NCBI RefSeq assembly: GCF_007641235.1
Contig: NZ_CP038157.1
Coordinates: 1,240,001-1,304,000, forward strand
DNA length: 64,000 nt
Direction: 5' to 3'
Origin: Corynebacterium sanguinis
GTDB lineage: Bacteria > Actinomycetota > Actinomycetes > Mycobacteriales > Mycobacteriaceae
The translations under genes and the position numbers were made by a program. Below are positions 51,750 through 61,959 of the stretch, piece by piece; position 1 is the first letter of the stretch; the number at the start of each line of letters is the position of its first letter. Below the pieces are notes generated by a model. The model made no database searches and was not told the origin of the DNA. It saw only the letters and a program-made list of their open reading frames with translations.

Positions 51750-52505
51750 GTGGATACAACGACGGTAAAGCTCGAGCGCAACGCAGCTGTGGCGACGCTG
51801 ACCATCACCTCCAAAATGGGCGCGATGGGCCAGGCGTTTTGGGAGGAAGTCCCGCAGGTGCTGGCCAGCCTGAGCGATGCCCGTGTGCTCGTGCTGCGCG
51901 GTGAAGCCGTGTTCAGCGCCGGCCTCGACATCAAAGAAAGTGCCGAGCAGATTGTGCCGGCGCTGGGCAACCCCGAAAAGTTCGCCGCTGTTGTCGACCG
52001 GATGCACGCCGTGACGGAAGGGGTGGCCGCGCTGCCCATCCCCGTGATCGCCGCCGTCAACGGGTGGTGCATCGGCGCGGGCCTCGAGCTCATCGCGGCC
52101 GCGGACATCCGCCTGTGCAGCTCCGATGCCCGCTTCAGCCTGCCGGAAGTCAAGCTTGGAATCACCGCGGACCTCGGCGGGCTGCAGCGGCTCCCGCACA
52201 TCATTGGCCGCGGCCGCGCAGCCCATTTGGCGCTCACCGGCGAGCCTATCGACGCCCGCACCGCCGAATCCTGGGGGCTTGTCACTGAGGTGCTGGACAG
52301 CCCAGATGCGCTCTTGGCGCGCGCCGAAGAGCTGGGCGAGGCGCTCGCGGCGCTACCGCCGAAGGCGCTTGCAGGCACGAAGCGCACGCTTGTCGACGGC
52401 CTTGACCACAACCAGAGCATGAAAAACGCGGTGTTGTGGAACGCCCAGCATGTCAGCGTGGACAACCTGCAGGCAGCACTGTCCAAAAACAGCACTGGCA
52501 GGTAA
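51750..52505 (+). CDS. Enoyl-CoA hydratase/isomerase family protein
   Basis: 251 residues of the crotonase fold. The oxyanion-hole residues lie in FSAGLDIKE near residue 55 and [18 protein letters not shown] near 107; the acid/base position is in [14 protein letters not shown] near 130, where Glu and Asp fit a hydratase or dienoyl-CoA isomerase ([11 protein letters not shown] is more isomerase-like). GTG 51750 is preceded by TAGGGT 6 nt upstream, a leaderless start. The IS lies just before it; fadH on the other side suggests related fatty-acid use. Confidence 0.88.
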   Translation: MDTTTVKLERNAAVATLTITSKMGAMGQAFWEEVPQVLASLSDARVLVLRGEAVFSAGLDIKESAEQIVPALGNPEKFAAVVDRMHAVTEGVAALPIPVIAAVNGWCIGAGLELIAAADIRLCSSDARFSLPEVKLGITADLGGLQRLPHIIGRGRAAHLALTGEPIDARTAESWGLVTEVLDSPDALLARAEELGEALAALPPKALAGTKRTLVDGLDHNQSMKNAVLWNAQHVSVDNLQAALSKNSTGR

Positions 52506-52513
52506 AGCGCCTT

Positions 52514-52828
52514 TTAATGCGCCGCGATCTCGCGCAGCGCCGCGACATGGCCGTCGAAGGCCTCCTTGCCCTTGCGCGTGAGCGTGACCCACACGGTGTC
52601 CTTGGCGCGGGTGGAGCCGTATTCGCGGAAGCGGGTGATGTACCCGTGTTCTTCGAGGGCGGAAAGCTGCTTGGACAAGGTGGTATCGGAAAGCCCGGTG
52701 ACCTCGCGCAGGTGGGCGAAACGCATCTCGTAGCGCACGTCGCCTTCGGTGGCTCCGGCGGCGGATAGCGCGGCGCAGACTTTCAGCCGGCCCACGGGGT
52801 GGATGACGGGATCAAGCTGCACGGCCAC
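52514..52828 (-). CDS. Winged-helix transcriptional regulator
   Basis: 104 residues. The pattern LKVCAALSAAG...MRFAHLREVTGLSDTTLSKQLSALEEHGYI...KDTVWVTLTRKGKEAF is a stand-alone winged helix of the MarR/HTH_34 type with no sensor domain. It overlaps the end of the membrane-protein gene by 17 bp, so it is produced with it. The palindrome over the start of that gene is the likely operator. Confidence 0.87.
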   Translation of the reverse strand: MAVQLDPVIHPVGRLKVCAALSAAGATEGDVRYEMRFAHLREVTGLSDTTLSKQLSALEEHGYITRFREYGSTRAKDTVWVTLTRKGKEAFDGHVAALREIAAH

Positions 52829-53240
52829 TCCACTCCCACCAGTACAAAACGGAAAACGCTGCGGTGGAAACCACCCCTGCGACGATCGCCCAGGTCACTG
52901 ACCCCTTGGGCAGCAAGATGAGGGCGAAGAATAGAAAAGGGCCAACCAAAGCGCTGCGGGAAACCTGAGGTTCGGGCTTGACCTCCTGCTTCAGCGTCGG
53001 GCGAACCCCGCGATTCCTGCTGTCGGTGTACGCGATGGCGATCAGCAGGACTGCCCAGGCCACAAAGAGCGCATACCCCCAGAGGCTGCCGTAGACCACC
53101 AGACCCATGGAAGCGCCCAGCAGGAGGGAGACCGCGAAGCCCACCCACAGGGGCACCCGGCGCTGGCCCGAACGGCGCTCGACCGAGCGTTCTACCTCCT
53201 CGACGGCCTGAAGCGCCTCTTTCACATCGTTACTTTCCAT
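52812..53240 (-). CDS. Small membrane protein regulated with a winged-helix repressor
   Basis: 142 residues: charged N-terminal helix (about 1-25), four membrane helices, and a central TLKQEVKPEPQVS loop. It is a paralogue of the product of 47287-47709. ATG 53240 is 7 nt after a TATACT box (complement of 53248-53253), so the transcript is leaderless. The palindrome at 53232-53250 covers the -10, start site and ATG. Function unknown; the pairing with a repressor suggests stress-induced membrane adaptation. Confidence 0.75.
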   Translation of the reverse strand: MESNDVKEALQAVEEVERSVERRSGQRRVPLWVGFAVSLLLGASMGLVVYGSLWGYALFVAWAVLLIAIAYTDSRNRGVRPTLKQEVKPEPQVSRSALVGPFLFFALILLPKGSVTWAIVAGVVSTAAFSVLYWWEWSGRAA

Positions 53241-53253
53241 AGTGGAAAGTATA
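53232..53253 (-). promoter_or_regulatory. Palindromic operator overlapping -10 and start codon
   Basis: ACTTTCCATAGTGGAAAGT is a perfect inverted repeat (8-bp arms, 3-bp centre) covering the transcription start and ATG of the membrane-protein gene and ending within the TATACT -10. Binding there would block initiation completely. Confidence 0.72.
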
Positions 53254-53279
53254 GGACGGGTGGCGCTTCGGGTAAAGGC

Positions 53280-54650
53280 CTAAATCTCGTGCATTTCCTT
53301 GTTCACCGTTTCGGGCGCCCACACGATGGCGGCGAGCGAAATCACGGTCACCACGGCGAGGTAGATACCCACGGCCTGTGGGCCATAGGAGGCGTTGAGC
53401 GCAGTGGCGATAAAGGGAGCGATGGCAGCGCCGAGGATGGACGAGACGTTATAGGAAACGCCCGATCCCGTGTAGCGAACGTTGGACGGGAAGAGCTCCG
53501 GCAGGATGGCGGACATCGGCCCGAAAATCATCCCCATCAGGACCATTCCGAGAAACAGGAACACCTCGAGGGAGACCATGGTGAAGCTCTCCGGGTTGAG
53601 CAGCCAGCCAAAGCTCAGGCCGTAGATGATGATGGCCACGGAGGTCAGGCCAAGCACGGGGCGCCGGCCGTAGGTGTCTGCCAGGCGGCAGGCAACCGGG
53701 ATGCCGAGCATGAAGCCGAAGATGCAGACGAGCTGGAGCTTGAGGAAGTCGACGTAGGGGATACCCAGGCCAACCCCTTCGGCGGCCGAGCCAATGCCGT
53801 AGGACAGAAACCACGTGGTCACGAGGTAGAACAGGGTGTAGCACCCCACCATCACGAGCGTGCCCTGGATCAGCGGGCGCCACGCGGTGGAGAACACCTC
53901 GGCGATGGGGGAGGAGACCTTCTTGTCATTAGCCAGTGCGTGCTGGAACACCGGGGTTTCCTCGATGCTCAGGCGAACCCACAGCCCCACGGCGACCATG
54001 ACCGCGGACATGAGGAAGGGAATGCGCCAGCCCCACGACATGAACGCGCCTTCAAGGTCCCCGCTGGTGTGGCCCAGCCAGGTGACCAGCACGAGGAAGA
54101 ACCCGTTGGCGAGCAGGAATCCGAACGGTGCACCCAGCTGCGGCCACATCGCGGCCCAGGCGCGGCGACCCTTCGCGGCGGTTTCGGTGGACAGGAGCGC
54201 CGCCCCCGACCACTCGCCGCCGAGCCCGAGGCCTTGGCAGAAGCGCATCAGCGCGAGCAGCGCCGGGGCCCAGATGCCCACTTGTGCGTACGTGGGCAGA
54301 AGGCCGATGATGAAGGTTGCGATGCCCATGGTGAGAAGTGCAAAGACGAGGGTTGCTTTACGCCCGACGCGGTCGCCGAAGTGGCCGAAGACGATCGAGC
54401 CGAGGGGCCGGGCGATGAACGCGAGGCCGAAGGTGGCGAAGGACTGCAGTAGTGCGACGGTGTCGCTTTCGGCTTTGGGGAAGAACAAAAAGGGAAATAC
54501 GGCAACGGCTGCGGTGGCGTAGGCGTAGAAGTCGTAGAACTCAATGGTGGTGCCAATGGTCGAGGCCAGGCGCACTTTCGCGCGCTCCGCCGCGCTTGCC
54601 TGCTGGGGCACCGCGGGTGTGGACGCGTGCGTGCCGACGGTTGAACTCAC
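53280..54650 (-). CDS. MFS transporter, metabolite:H+ symporter (MHS) family
   Basis: 456 residues with 12 predicted helices. TIGTTIEFYDFYAYATAA at the start, the RPLGSIVFGHFGDRVGRKATL loop and RFCQGLGLGGEWSGAAL are MHS hallmarks (ProP/KgtP/ShiA-like). Substrate cannot be told from sequence; relatives carry osmolytes, dicarboxylates, shikimate or aromatic acids. GTG 54650 has GAAGGGA upstream. No catabolic neighbour indicates the substrate. Confidence 0.92.
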   Translation of the reverse strand: MSSTVGTHASTPAVPQQASAAERAKVRLASTIGTTIEFYDFYAYATAAVAVFPFLFFPKAESDTVALLQSFATFGLAFIARPLGSIVFGHFGDRVGRKATLVFALLTMGIATFIIGLLPTYAQVGIWAPALLALMRFCQGLGLGGEWSGAALLSTETAAKGRRAWAAMWPQLGAPFGFLLANGFFLVLVTWLGHTSGDLEGAFMSWGWRIPFLMSAVMVAVGLWVRLSIEETPVFQHALANDKKVSSPIAEVFSTAWRPLIQGTLVMVGCYTLFYLVTTWFLSYGIGSAAEGVGLGIPYVDFLKLQLVCIFGFMLGIPVACRLADTYGRRPVLGLTSVAIIIYGLSFGWLLNPESFTMVSLEVFLFLGMVLMGMIFGPMSAILPELFPSNVRYTGSGVSYNVSSILGAAIAPFIATALNASYGPQAVGIYLAVVTVISLAAIVWAPETVNKEMHEI

Positions 54651-54836
54651 AATCCCAATCCCTTCACTATTCGGTTCTTCTCGTTTTATGGGATGTGGAT
54701 TTTACTCCGTGGAATACGTATCGCGCGTTTGGGGGGTTGGGGTGCGGCGGGGCAGCTCTTCGACAAGCAAAAACCGGCCCACGAAAATAATTTCCAAGCG
54801 CCGGTTGGTCAAGCATGTCGCGACTGAGGACAAAAG

Positions 54837-54910
54837 CGCCCCCAGCAGGACTCGAACCCGCGACCAGCCGGGTAGAAACCGGATGCTCTAATCCACTGAG
54901 CTATGGGGGC
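54837..54910 (-). tRNA. tRNA-Arg (TCT)
   Basis: 74 nt. Acceptor GCCCCCA pairs with TGGGGGC, loop TTTCTAC exposes TCT, and the T-arm has TTCGAGT. One mismatch at the base of the anticodon stem is visible. CCA not encoded. Confidence 0.93.
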
Positions 54911-55013
54911 AGCGCACGGCCCGGGTGTGCCCCAGCGTGCGAGTTAAAGAGTATAGCGCAGCGCGCCGGTGTGTCCCGCTTCCGGTTATGCCGCGACCTC
55001 CATCGAAAGTATG

Positions 55014-55032
55014 GTGTGAAGGTATGTCACAC
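55014..55032 (+). promoter_or_regulatory. Dyad over the start codon of the CopD-CtaG gene
   Basis: GTGTGA and TCACAC, 7 bp apart, flank ATG 55024, just after the TATGGT -10 box (55010-55015). The spacing differs from the GlxR consensus (6 bp), so the binding protein is unknown. Confidence 0.4.
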
Positions 55033-57036
55033 AACGGGTCGCACACGAGGCAGTCAACGGCGGCGGTCAAGGTCGCGTGGCCCTTCTACGGGGCGGCGCT
55101 GCTTGTCGCTGCGCTCGTGGCTGGAACGGTGGCGACTTTATTTTCCAACGACTCGCTCGCCGCGCTCGGCATCCCGGACCCCGGAATCGTGACCATCTTC
55201 GGCCTACCCGCCCTGCGCGCCACGGCGTGGATGTGCGCCGCCCTGGCCGCGGGGTCGTTCCTCTTCTCGGCATTTCTCATCCCGCCGCGGCGCACTGGCG
55301 AGGACCTCAACGGCGCCCGGCTCAGCGTCGACGGGGTGATTGCGGCGCGCACGGCGGGGTGGGCGTCGTTAAGCGTGTGCTTGATTGCGCTGCTCATGAT
55401 TCCGCTCGTGCTTTCCGACGTCTCCGGCACCCCGCTGAGCCAGGTCCTGTTCGCGCCGTCGGCGTGGGCGACTGCGCTCGAGCAGGTCGCCGATGCGCAG
55501 GTGTGGCTCGGCGTGGCCGCCATCGCCGGTGTCGTCGGCGTCGTCGCCCTAACCGCCCACTCCTGGTGGGCGCAGGTTGCGCTGCTGATCGGCTCTCTGG
55601 TCACGATTATGCCGCTGGGTTTGACGGGCCACTCCGCCACCGGCGGCGACCACGACTACGGCACGAACTCCTTCCTCTGGCACCTGGTGTTCATGCTGCT
55701 GTGGATCGGCGCGCTCATGGCGCTCGTCGCCTACGGGCGTCGGCTGGGGCCGCACCTGGAAAGCGCCGCGCGCCGCTACTCGCAGGTGACGCTGTTTTCC
55801 TTCTTGGTCATGCTGATCTCGGGCTTGATTAATGCGTCGATACGCGTGCGGCCCGAGGACCTGCTGCAGTACAACTACGGGCTTGTGCTCATCGCCAAGA
55901 CAGTCGCACTGTTGGTGCTGGGGCTGCTCGGCTACGCGCACCGCTCGATCACCATCCCGCGCCTGGGCACAGACCGTGGCGCGTTCACGCGCCTCGCCGC
56001 AGTGGAGGTGCTCGTCATGGCCGCCGTGACCGGCGTCGCCGTCACCCTCGGGCGCACGCCGCCGCCCCCGCCGCGCACCATCGATCTAAGCGAGATGGAG
56101 CTGCAGATGGGCTACAACCTCAACGAGCCGCTGACCGTGACTAACTGGTTGGGCCAGTGGCGCTTCGAGCTGCTCTACAGCGTCATCGCGCTGCTGCTCG
56201 CGCTCTACTACCTGCACCTTGTCCGCCGCGTGGACGGCTGGCGCCACACGCGCACCGCGTGGTGGCTCCTCGGCTGCGCCACGATCGTGGTCACCCTGTC
56301 CTCGGGCGTGGGCATGCACATGCCGGCGTCGTACTCCGCGCACATGATCGTGCACATGATCCTGTCCATGGCCGTGCCCGTTCTGCTCGTGCTCGGCGCG
56401 CCGCTGACCCTGGTTGCGGCCGCGTACCCGGCCGGAGAGTTCAACCCGCGCATGTGGGTGGAATCCTTCCAGCGCTCGCGGTTTCTGCGCGTGATTACGT
56501 GGCCGCCGGTGTCGCTGGCGCAGTTCGTCTTCTTCTTCTACATCCTTTACATCTCCATCCCGCTCTATGAGCTGATGATCTCCGAGCACGCGGGCCACGT
56601 GATCATGAACGGGGTGTTCCTGCTCTCCGGGTACTTCTACTTCTGGGAGCTCATCGGGCCCGACCACATTGAGGGGCGCGCCAGCGCGAAGGTGCGGCTT
56701 GCGTGGCTGTGGGTGTCCATGCCGATCCACCTGTTCATGGGTGTTTACCTCATGCAGCTGGGCGTGATCATGGGCGAAGACTTCTACAACTCGCTGAACC
56801 TGCCGTGGGATCCGGACCTGCTCGCGGACCAGAAGGCCGGCGGCGGCATCGCCTGGGCGTCGGGGTCGTTCCCGCTGACCGTCGTGTTCGCCGTTCTGTT
56901 TTACCTGTGGTGGCGCGAGGATAAGACCGAGACCCGCGAGCTGGACCGGCGCGCCGAGGAGACGGATGACGAGGAATGGCGCCGCTACAACGAGATGCTC
57001 GCGCAATATACCCAAAAAAGCGGTGGGCGCAAGTAA
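55024..57036 (+). CDS. CopD-CtaG fusion: copper-linked membrane protein and oxidase assembly domain
   Basis: 670 residues. The N-terminal half (to about 345) has eight or so helices, including GDHDYGTNSFLWHLVFMLLW, typical of CopD-type copper proteins. The C-terminal half (about 375-640) is a caa3-type CtaG domain: SSGVGMHMPASYSAHMIVHM, ISEHAGHVIMNGVFLLSGY. The fusion is common in actinobacteria and is thought to deliver copper to cytochrome oxidase; ctaD is at 15.4 kb. ATG 55024 is leaderless. The C-terminal tail is hydrophilic. Confidence 0.9.
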   Translation: MSHNGSHTRQSTAAVKVAWPFYGAALLVAALVAGTVATLFSNDSLAALGIPDPGIVTIFGLPALRATAWMCAALAAGSFLFSAFLIPPRRTGEDLNGARLSVDGVIAARTAGWASLSVCLIALLMIPLVLSDVSGTPLSQVLFAPSAWATALEQVADAQVWLGVAAIAGVVGVVALTAHSWWAQVALLIGSLVTIMPLGLTGHSATGGDHDYGTNSFLWHLVFMLLWIGALMALVAYGRRLGPHLESAARRYSQVTLFSFLVMLISGLINASIRVRPEDLLQYNYGLVLIAKTVALLVLGLLGYAHRSITIPRLGTDRGAFTRLAAVEVLVMAAVTGVAVTLGRTPPPPPRTIDLSEMELQMGYNLNEPLTVTNWLGQWRFELLYSVIALLLALYYLHLVRRVDGWRHTRTAWWLLGCATIVVTLSSGVGMHMPASYSAHMIVHMILSMAVPVLLVLGAPLTLVAAAYPAGEFNPRMWVESFQRSRFLRVITWPPVSLAQFVFFFYILYISIPLYELMISEHAGHVIMNGVFLLSGYFYFWELIGPDHIEGRASAKVRLAWLWVSMPIHLFMGVYLMQLGVIMGEDFYNSLNLPWDPDLLADQKAGGGIAWASGSFPLTVVFAVLFYLWWREDKTETRELDRRAEETDDEEWRRYNEMLAQYTQKSGGRK

Positions 57037-57058
57037 ACGGCGAACACGCCGCGAAATC

Positions 57059-57084
57059 TGTGGATAACCCCCGGGTTATCCACA
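57059..57084. promoter_or_regulatory. Two perfect inverted DnaA boxes upstream of the ssb paralogue
   Basis: TGTGGATAA at 57059-57067 and TTATCCACA at 57076-57084 are both the consensus 9-mer, in opposite orientation, forming an inverted repeat with 12-bp arms and a 2-bp centre. Placed between ctaG and ssb, it may let DnaA regulate the gene; it may also act as a hairpin. Confidence 0.7.
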
Positions 57085-57200
57085 GGCTTGTCGACGACCC
57101 CACCACCGCGTCGCCCCAGCGTGCAAGCATGCACCTACCGCGGGGTTAAACGCCGCGCGTCAGCACACGCCACCAACGAGAAAAAAAAGGGGGCTCTCTC

Positions 57201-57782
57201 GTGAGCCAGATGCACATTACCGTTTCCGGGAACCTGATCTTCGAACCAGAGATGCTGCACTTCGACAGCAACAAGTACCTGACCAAATTCCGCGTCGCCT
57301 CGTCCCGGCGCTTCCGCACCGATGAGCTCGACAAGAACCAGCGCCCGATCTGGCAAGAGACCGACACGCTCTACCTCGACGTGGAGTGCTGGGGACAGCT
57401 CGCCATCAACGCCAAGGCCTCTCTATTCAAGGGCGCGCCCGTGCTTCTAATCGGGTCCCTGATCACGGACTCCTGGACCGATCCCACGCAGTTCGACGAG
57501 GACGGCAAACCGGCCACGCGGCAGAAGATTTTGCTCAAGGCCTCCAAGGTTGCTTTCGATCTGGGCAACTACCAGGTGTCCTCGCAGAAGACGACCAACC
57601 AGTCGAACACGCCGGAGGGCATGGCACCGGTGGCGCTGAAGACCGGCGAGGACCTCGCCCCGGAGACGACGCCGACGCGCAGCAGCGCCGAGGACCTCGT
57701 TGGCCAGGGCAGCCCGGTGCGCAGCGACTCCGGGCTGAGCTTCGCCGACGCGGCTGTCGACGGCGAGGAGGCTCCCTTCTAG
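57201..57782 (+). CDS. Second single-stranded DNA-binding protein (SSB paralogue)
   Basis: 193 residues. The OB-fold is seen in ITVSGNLIFEPEML, FRVASSRRF, LDVECWGQLAINA and VLLIGSLITDSW (about 5-115); the rest is a flexible acidic tail ending EEAPF, like the DDIPF tip that recruits SSB partners. It is the counterpart of Rv2478c, which also precedes ettA. Starts with GTG 57201, preceded by AAGGGGG at longer than usual spacing. Probably a specialised SSB. Confidence 0.85.
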   Translation: MSQMHITVSGNLIFEPEMLHFDSNKYLTKFRVASSRRFRTDELDKNQRPIWQETDTLYLDVECWGQLAINAKASLFKGAPVLLIGSLITDSWTDPTQFDEDGKPATRQKILLKASKVAFDLGNYQVSSQKTTNQSNTPEGMAPVALKTGEDLAPETTPTRSSAEDLVGQGSPVRSDSGLSFADAAVDGEEAPF

Positions 57783-57860
57783 CGGGGCCGATTCCGCCCC
57801 GTGATGTACCCTAAGTGGAGAATTGTTTCCATCAACAGGGCACATAAGGGGAAAAACTAA

Positions 57861-59531
<1,671 letters not shown>

Positions 59532-59538
59532 GAACCAC

Positions 59539-59559
59539 CGGCTCTTCAAAAAAGAGCCG
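59539..59559 (+). terminator. Hairpin between ettA and the thioesterase gene
   Basis: CGGCTCTT at 59539-59546 pairs with AAGAGCCG at 59552-59559. There is no U-tract after it, so it may attenuate or protect mRNA rather than stop transcription. Confidence 0.45.
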
Positions 59560-59576
59560 CGAGACGAGGAGGACGT

Positions 59577-60005
59577 ATGACTGAGACCACTTCCACGACC
59601 AAGACCCACGAGTTCCGCCTGCCGGTTCGCTGGGGCGACTTCGACCGCTACGGCCACGTCAACAACGCCGTCTACATCGAGTACGCCCAGGAGGCGCGCC
59701 TGGCGTTTGCGACGGAGTTCTTCGGCACCTCGGGCTCGTTCCAGGTGTTCGTGCGCCACATTGAGGCCGACTTCACCCGCCCCGTCATGCCGGACACCAC
59801 GGAGATCCTCGTGCGCACCGAGGTGATCAAGGTGGGTAACACCTCGTTTACCACGCGCCAGGACATCATCGACCGGCACGGCAACGTGTGCTGCTCCGTC
59901 ACCAGCGTCCTCGTTGTGGTCGACGTGAAGACCGCAACCCCCCGCGCGATCACCGAGAAGGAGATGGGGATTCTGACCTCCGGCGCCGCCAAGGAAGGCG
60001 AGTGA
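59577..60005 (+). CDS. 4-hydroxybenzoyl-CoA-type acyl-CoA thioesterase
   Basis: 142 residues of the hot-dog fold. RWGDFDRYGHVNNAVYIEYAQEARL at residues 18-42 contains the active-site Asp and the HVNN loop of the 4HBT family. Hydrolyses an acyl-CoA of unknown chain type. A GAGGAGG before ATG 59577 is a good ribosome binding site. Equivalent to Rv2475c by order. Its stop overlaps the next gene by 4 bp. Confidence 0.9.
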   Translation: MTETTSTTKTHEFRLPVRWGDFDRYGHVNNAVYIEYAQEARLAFATEFFGTSGSFQVFVRHIEADFTRPVMPDTTEILVRTEVIKVGNTSFTTRQDIIDRHGNVCCSVTSVLVVVDVKTATPRAITEKEMGILTSGAAKEGE

Positions 60006-60634
60006 GCGTCGAGTCGCTCACTGTCACCGACGGCCGCCCGGGCTTGATCTCGCTGGTCGGCCGGGCCGTGGGGCTCGACGCCTCAGCGACAGCGCGGTTT
60101 GCCCAGCGTGACGACGACCACGTCGACGTCTTCGTCACCACCCCGTTCGACTGCGTCGCCTCCCGGCGCATCGTCGGTGTGGCGTCCCGCGACGGCGCGG
60201 CCGTGGCCGCGAGCGACCTGCTCAACGCCCTGCAGGCGGAGGTGGCCCGCGTGGGCACAGCGCGCGACCCCAATTGGCCAGGAGCCCTGCCCCCGCGCGA
60301 AGGTTTCAGCGAGCGCGATGTCGTCCCCGTCACCGTTGTGCGCCACCTCGCGGACGAAGGCCGCGCGCTCGCGCGGCAGTTCTCCGGCCCGCTCGGCCCT
60401 CCCGCCTCACTGCTGAACCAGACCGTGCTCACCGCCGACGCCGACTCCGGGTCCCCGGTGGAAATCCCGATGCGCATGATATTCACGTGTACCGCTCTCG
60501 GGCTCATCCCCGGCTTCGCCGCACCCGTCGAGGTTCCCCGTCACCTGCGGATCTCCACGGCGGGGCGCTGGGTGCGTGTCGACGCCCCCTTCGGCACCGT
60601 CTACCACTCCGCCTCGCTGGGACTGTTCGTCTAG
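60002..60634 (+). CDS. Conserved actinobacterial protein (Rv2474c-like)
   Basis: 210 residues, soluble, no signal. It appears to be the next gene in the ettA cluster, corresponding in position and size to Rv2474c of M. tuberculosis. Visible features are an N-terminal RPGLISLVGRAVGLDASATARF and a repeated arrangement of mixed strands; no catalytic motif. GTG 60002 overlaps the thioesterase stop (GTGA). Convergent with the oxidase gene, overlapping it by 4 bp. Confidence 0.68.
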   Translation: MSVESLTVTDGRPGLISLVGRAVGLDASATARFAQRDDDHVDVFVTTPFDCVASRRIVGVASRDGAAVAASDLLNALQAEVARVGTARDPNWPGALPPREGFSERDVVPVTVVRHLADEGRALARQFSGPLGPPASLLNQTVLTADADSGSPVEIPMRMIFTCTALGLIPGFAAPVEVPRHLRISTAGRWVRVDAPFGTVYHSASLGLFV

Positions 60635-61959
60635 CCGAAGAGGTGGCGCAGGTGCGCGGAGCCAAACACCCAGTTCGGGTCCATCGCTTCGCGCAGGGCG
60701 CAGAACTCATCGAAGCGCGGGTAGATCTCGGAGAAGTCCGCCCGCCCCATCGTGTGCATCTTGCCCCAGTGCGGGCGCCCGCCGGCGGCGCGCAGGATCT
60801 CCTCGAAGCGCGGGAAATAGTTCGCCGGGTTCATCGCCTTGGGCACGTGGATCGCGATGTACATCGACTCCCGGCCCGTCGAGCTCGACAGGGCGACCTC
60901 GTCGGCGGCGGTGGAGCGCAGCTCGAAGGGGAAGGGGATCAGCCAGCCGCGGTCATCGATTTCTCGTTGCAGCTCGCGCACGATCCCGGGGCCGTCGGCA
61001 AGCGGCACGGCGAACTCCATCTCGTGGAAGCGCACGCGCCGCGGCGAGGCGAAAACCTCGTGGGCGCGCGAGCGGTAGGTGGTCGCGCCCATCGCGGCGA
61101 CGGAGATCGCGTTGAGCCGCGGGATGGCCGCGGGCACGCGGCGGGTGAACGCCAGCGAGGCGGCGAACACGCCGTTGCCGATGACCTCCTCCTCAAAGGC
61201 GCGGGTCAGCCAGGTGCGCGGGCGGGGCTCACCGTCCGGTGCGGGGGCCGTTGGCTCGAGGCTGGTGTTGCTCTTGACCATCGCGCGGTCGGTGTGCGGG
61301 AACCAGAAGGCCTCGTAGTGGTCGACGGCGCGGGTGCGCTCCTCCCAGGTGTCGAGGACCTCGGTGAAGTCCTCGGCGCCCTCGACGGCGAGCAGGTCAA
61401 AGGAGTCCACGCACTGCATCTCCACCTCCACGATTATGCCGAGCGCGCCCAGCGACACCGTGACCAGGCGAAGCGCATCGGGGTCGTCGTCGAAGGCAAA
61501 GGAGTGGAGGTTGCCTGAGGCGTCGATAAGCGATAATGCGGTGACCGTGCCGGCGAAACCTGTGTAACCGATGCCGGTGCCGTGGGTCGAGGTGGAGATC
61601 GCGCCCGCGATCGATTGGGTGTCGATGTCTCCCTGGTTGGCCAGTGCGAGGCCGAAGGGGGCGAGGAGCTGCGGGACGTGGTGCAGGCGGGTGCCGGCGA
61701 GGAAGCGCACGCGCTTGCGGGCGCGGTCGACTTTCACGACGCCGGAGAGGTTGTCCAGGCTCATCATGTCCTGCTCGCCGGCGGCGACGGGGGTAAAGGA
61801 GTGGCCGCCGCCGACGGGCCGGATGCTGCGGCCCGCGGGCAGGCTGCTTACGATGGCCGCGACCTCATCGATCGTGGCGGGGTAGTGGACGCGATCGGGG
61901 TGCGTGGTCACCGACCCAGCCCAGTTTCGGAACTTCCCATTCTTTAGTGTTCGGCTCAT
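60631..61959 (-). CDS. FAD-binding aldonolactone oxidase-like protein
   Basis: 442 residues of the vanillyl-alcohol-oxidase/ALO family. The FAD domain carries RSIRPVGGGHSFTP near residue 45 and DTQSIAGAISTSTHGTG near 105; the C-terminal HWGKMHTM motif is that of aldonolactone oxidases such as D-arabinono- and L-gulono-lactone enzymes. ATG 61959 overlaps the upstream stop (ATGA), so the two genes are translated together. Substrate unknown. Confidence 0.87.
   Translation of the reverse strand: MSRTLKNGKFRNWAGSVTTHPDRVHYPATIDEVAAIVSSLPAGRSIRPVGGGHSFTPVAAGEQDMMSLDNLSGVVKVDRARKRVRFLAGTRLHHVPQLLAPFGLALANQGDIDTQSIAGAISTSTHGTGIGYTGFAGTVTALSLIDASGNLHSFAFDDDPDALRLVTVSLGALGIIVEVEMQCVDSFDLLAVEGAEDFTEVLDTWEERTRAVDHYEAFWFPHTDRAMVKSNTSLEPTAPAPDGEPRPRTWLTRAFEEEVIGNGVFAASLAFTRRVPAAIPRLNAISVAAMGATTYRSRAHEVFASPRRVRFHEMEFAVPLADGPGIVRELQREIDDRGWLIPFPFELRSTAADEVALSSSTGRESMYIAIHVPKAMNPANYFPRFEEILRAAGGRPHWGKMHTMGRADFSEIYPRFDEFCALREAMDPNWVFGSAHLRHLFG

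Noticed and set aside
55014..55032. GlxR (cAMP-receptor type) site
   Set aside because: The half-sites are 7 bp apart rather than 6, and the outer bases do not fit the consensus well.
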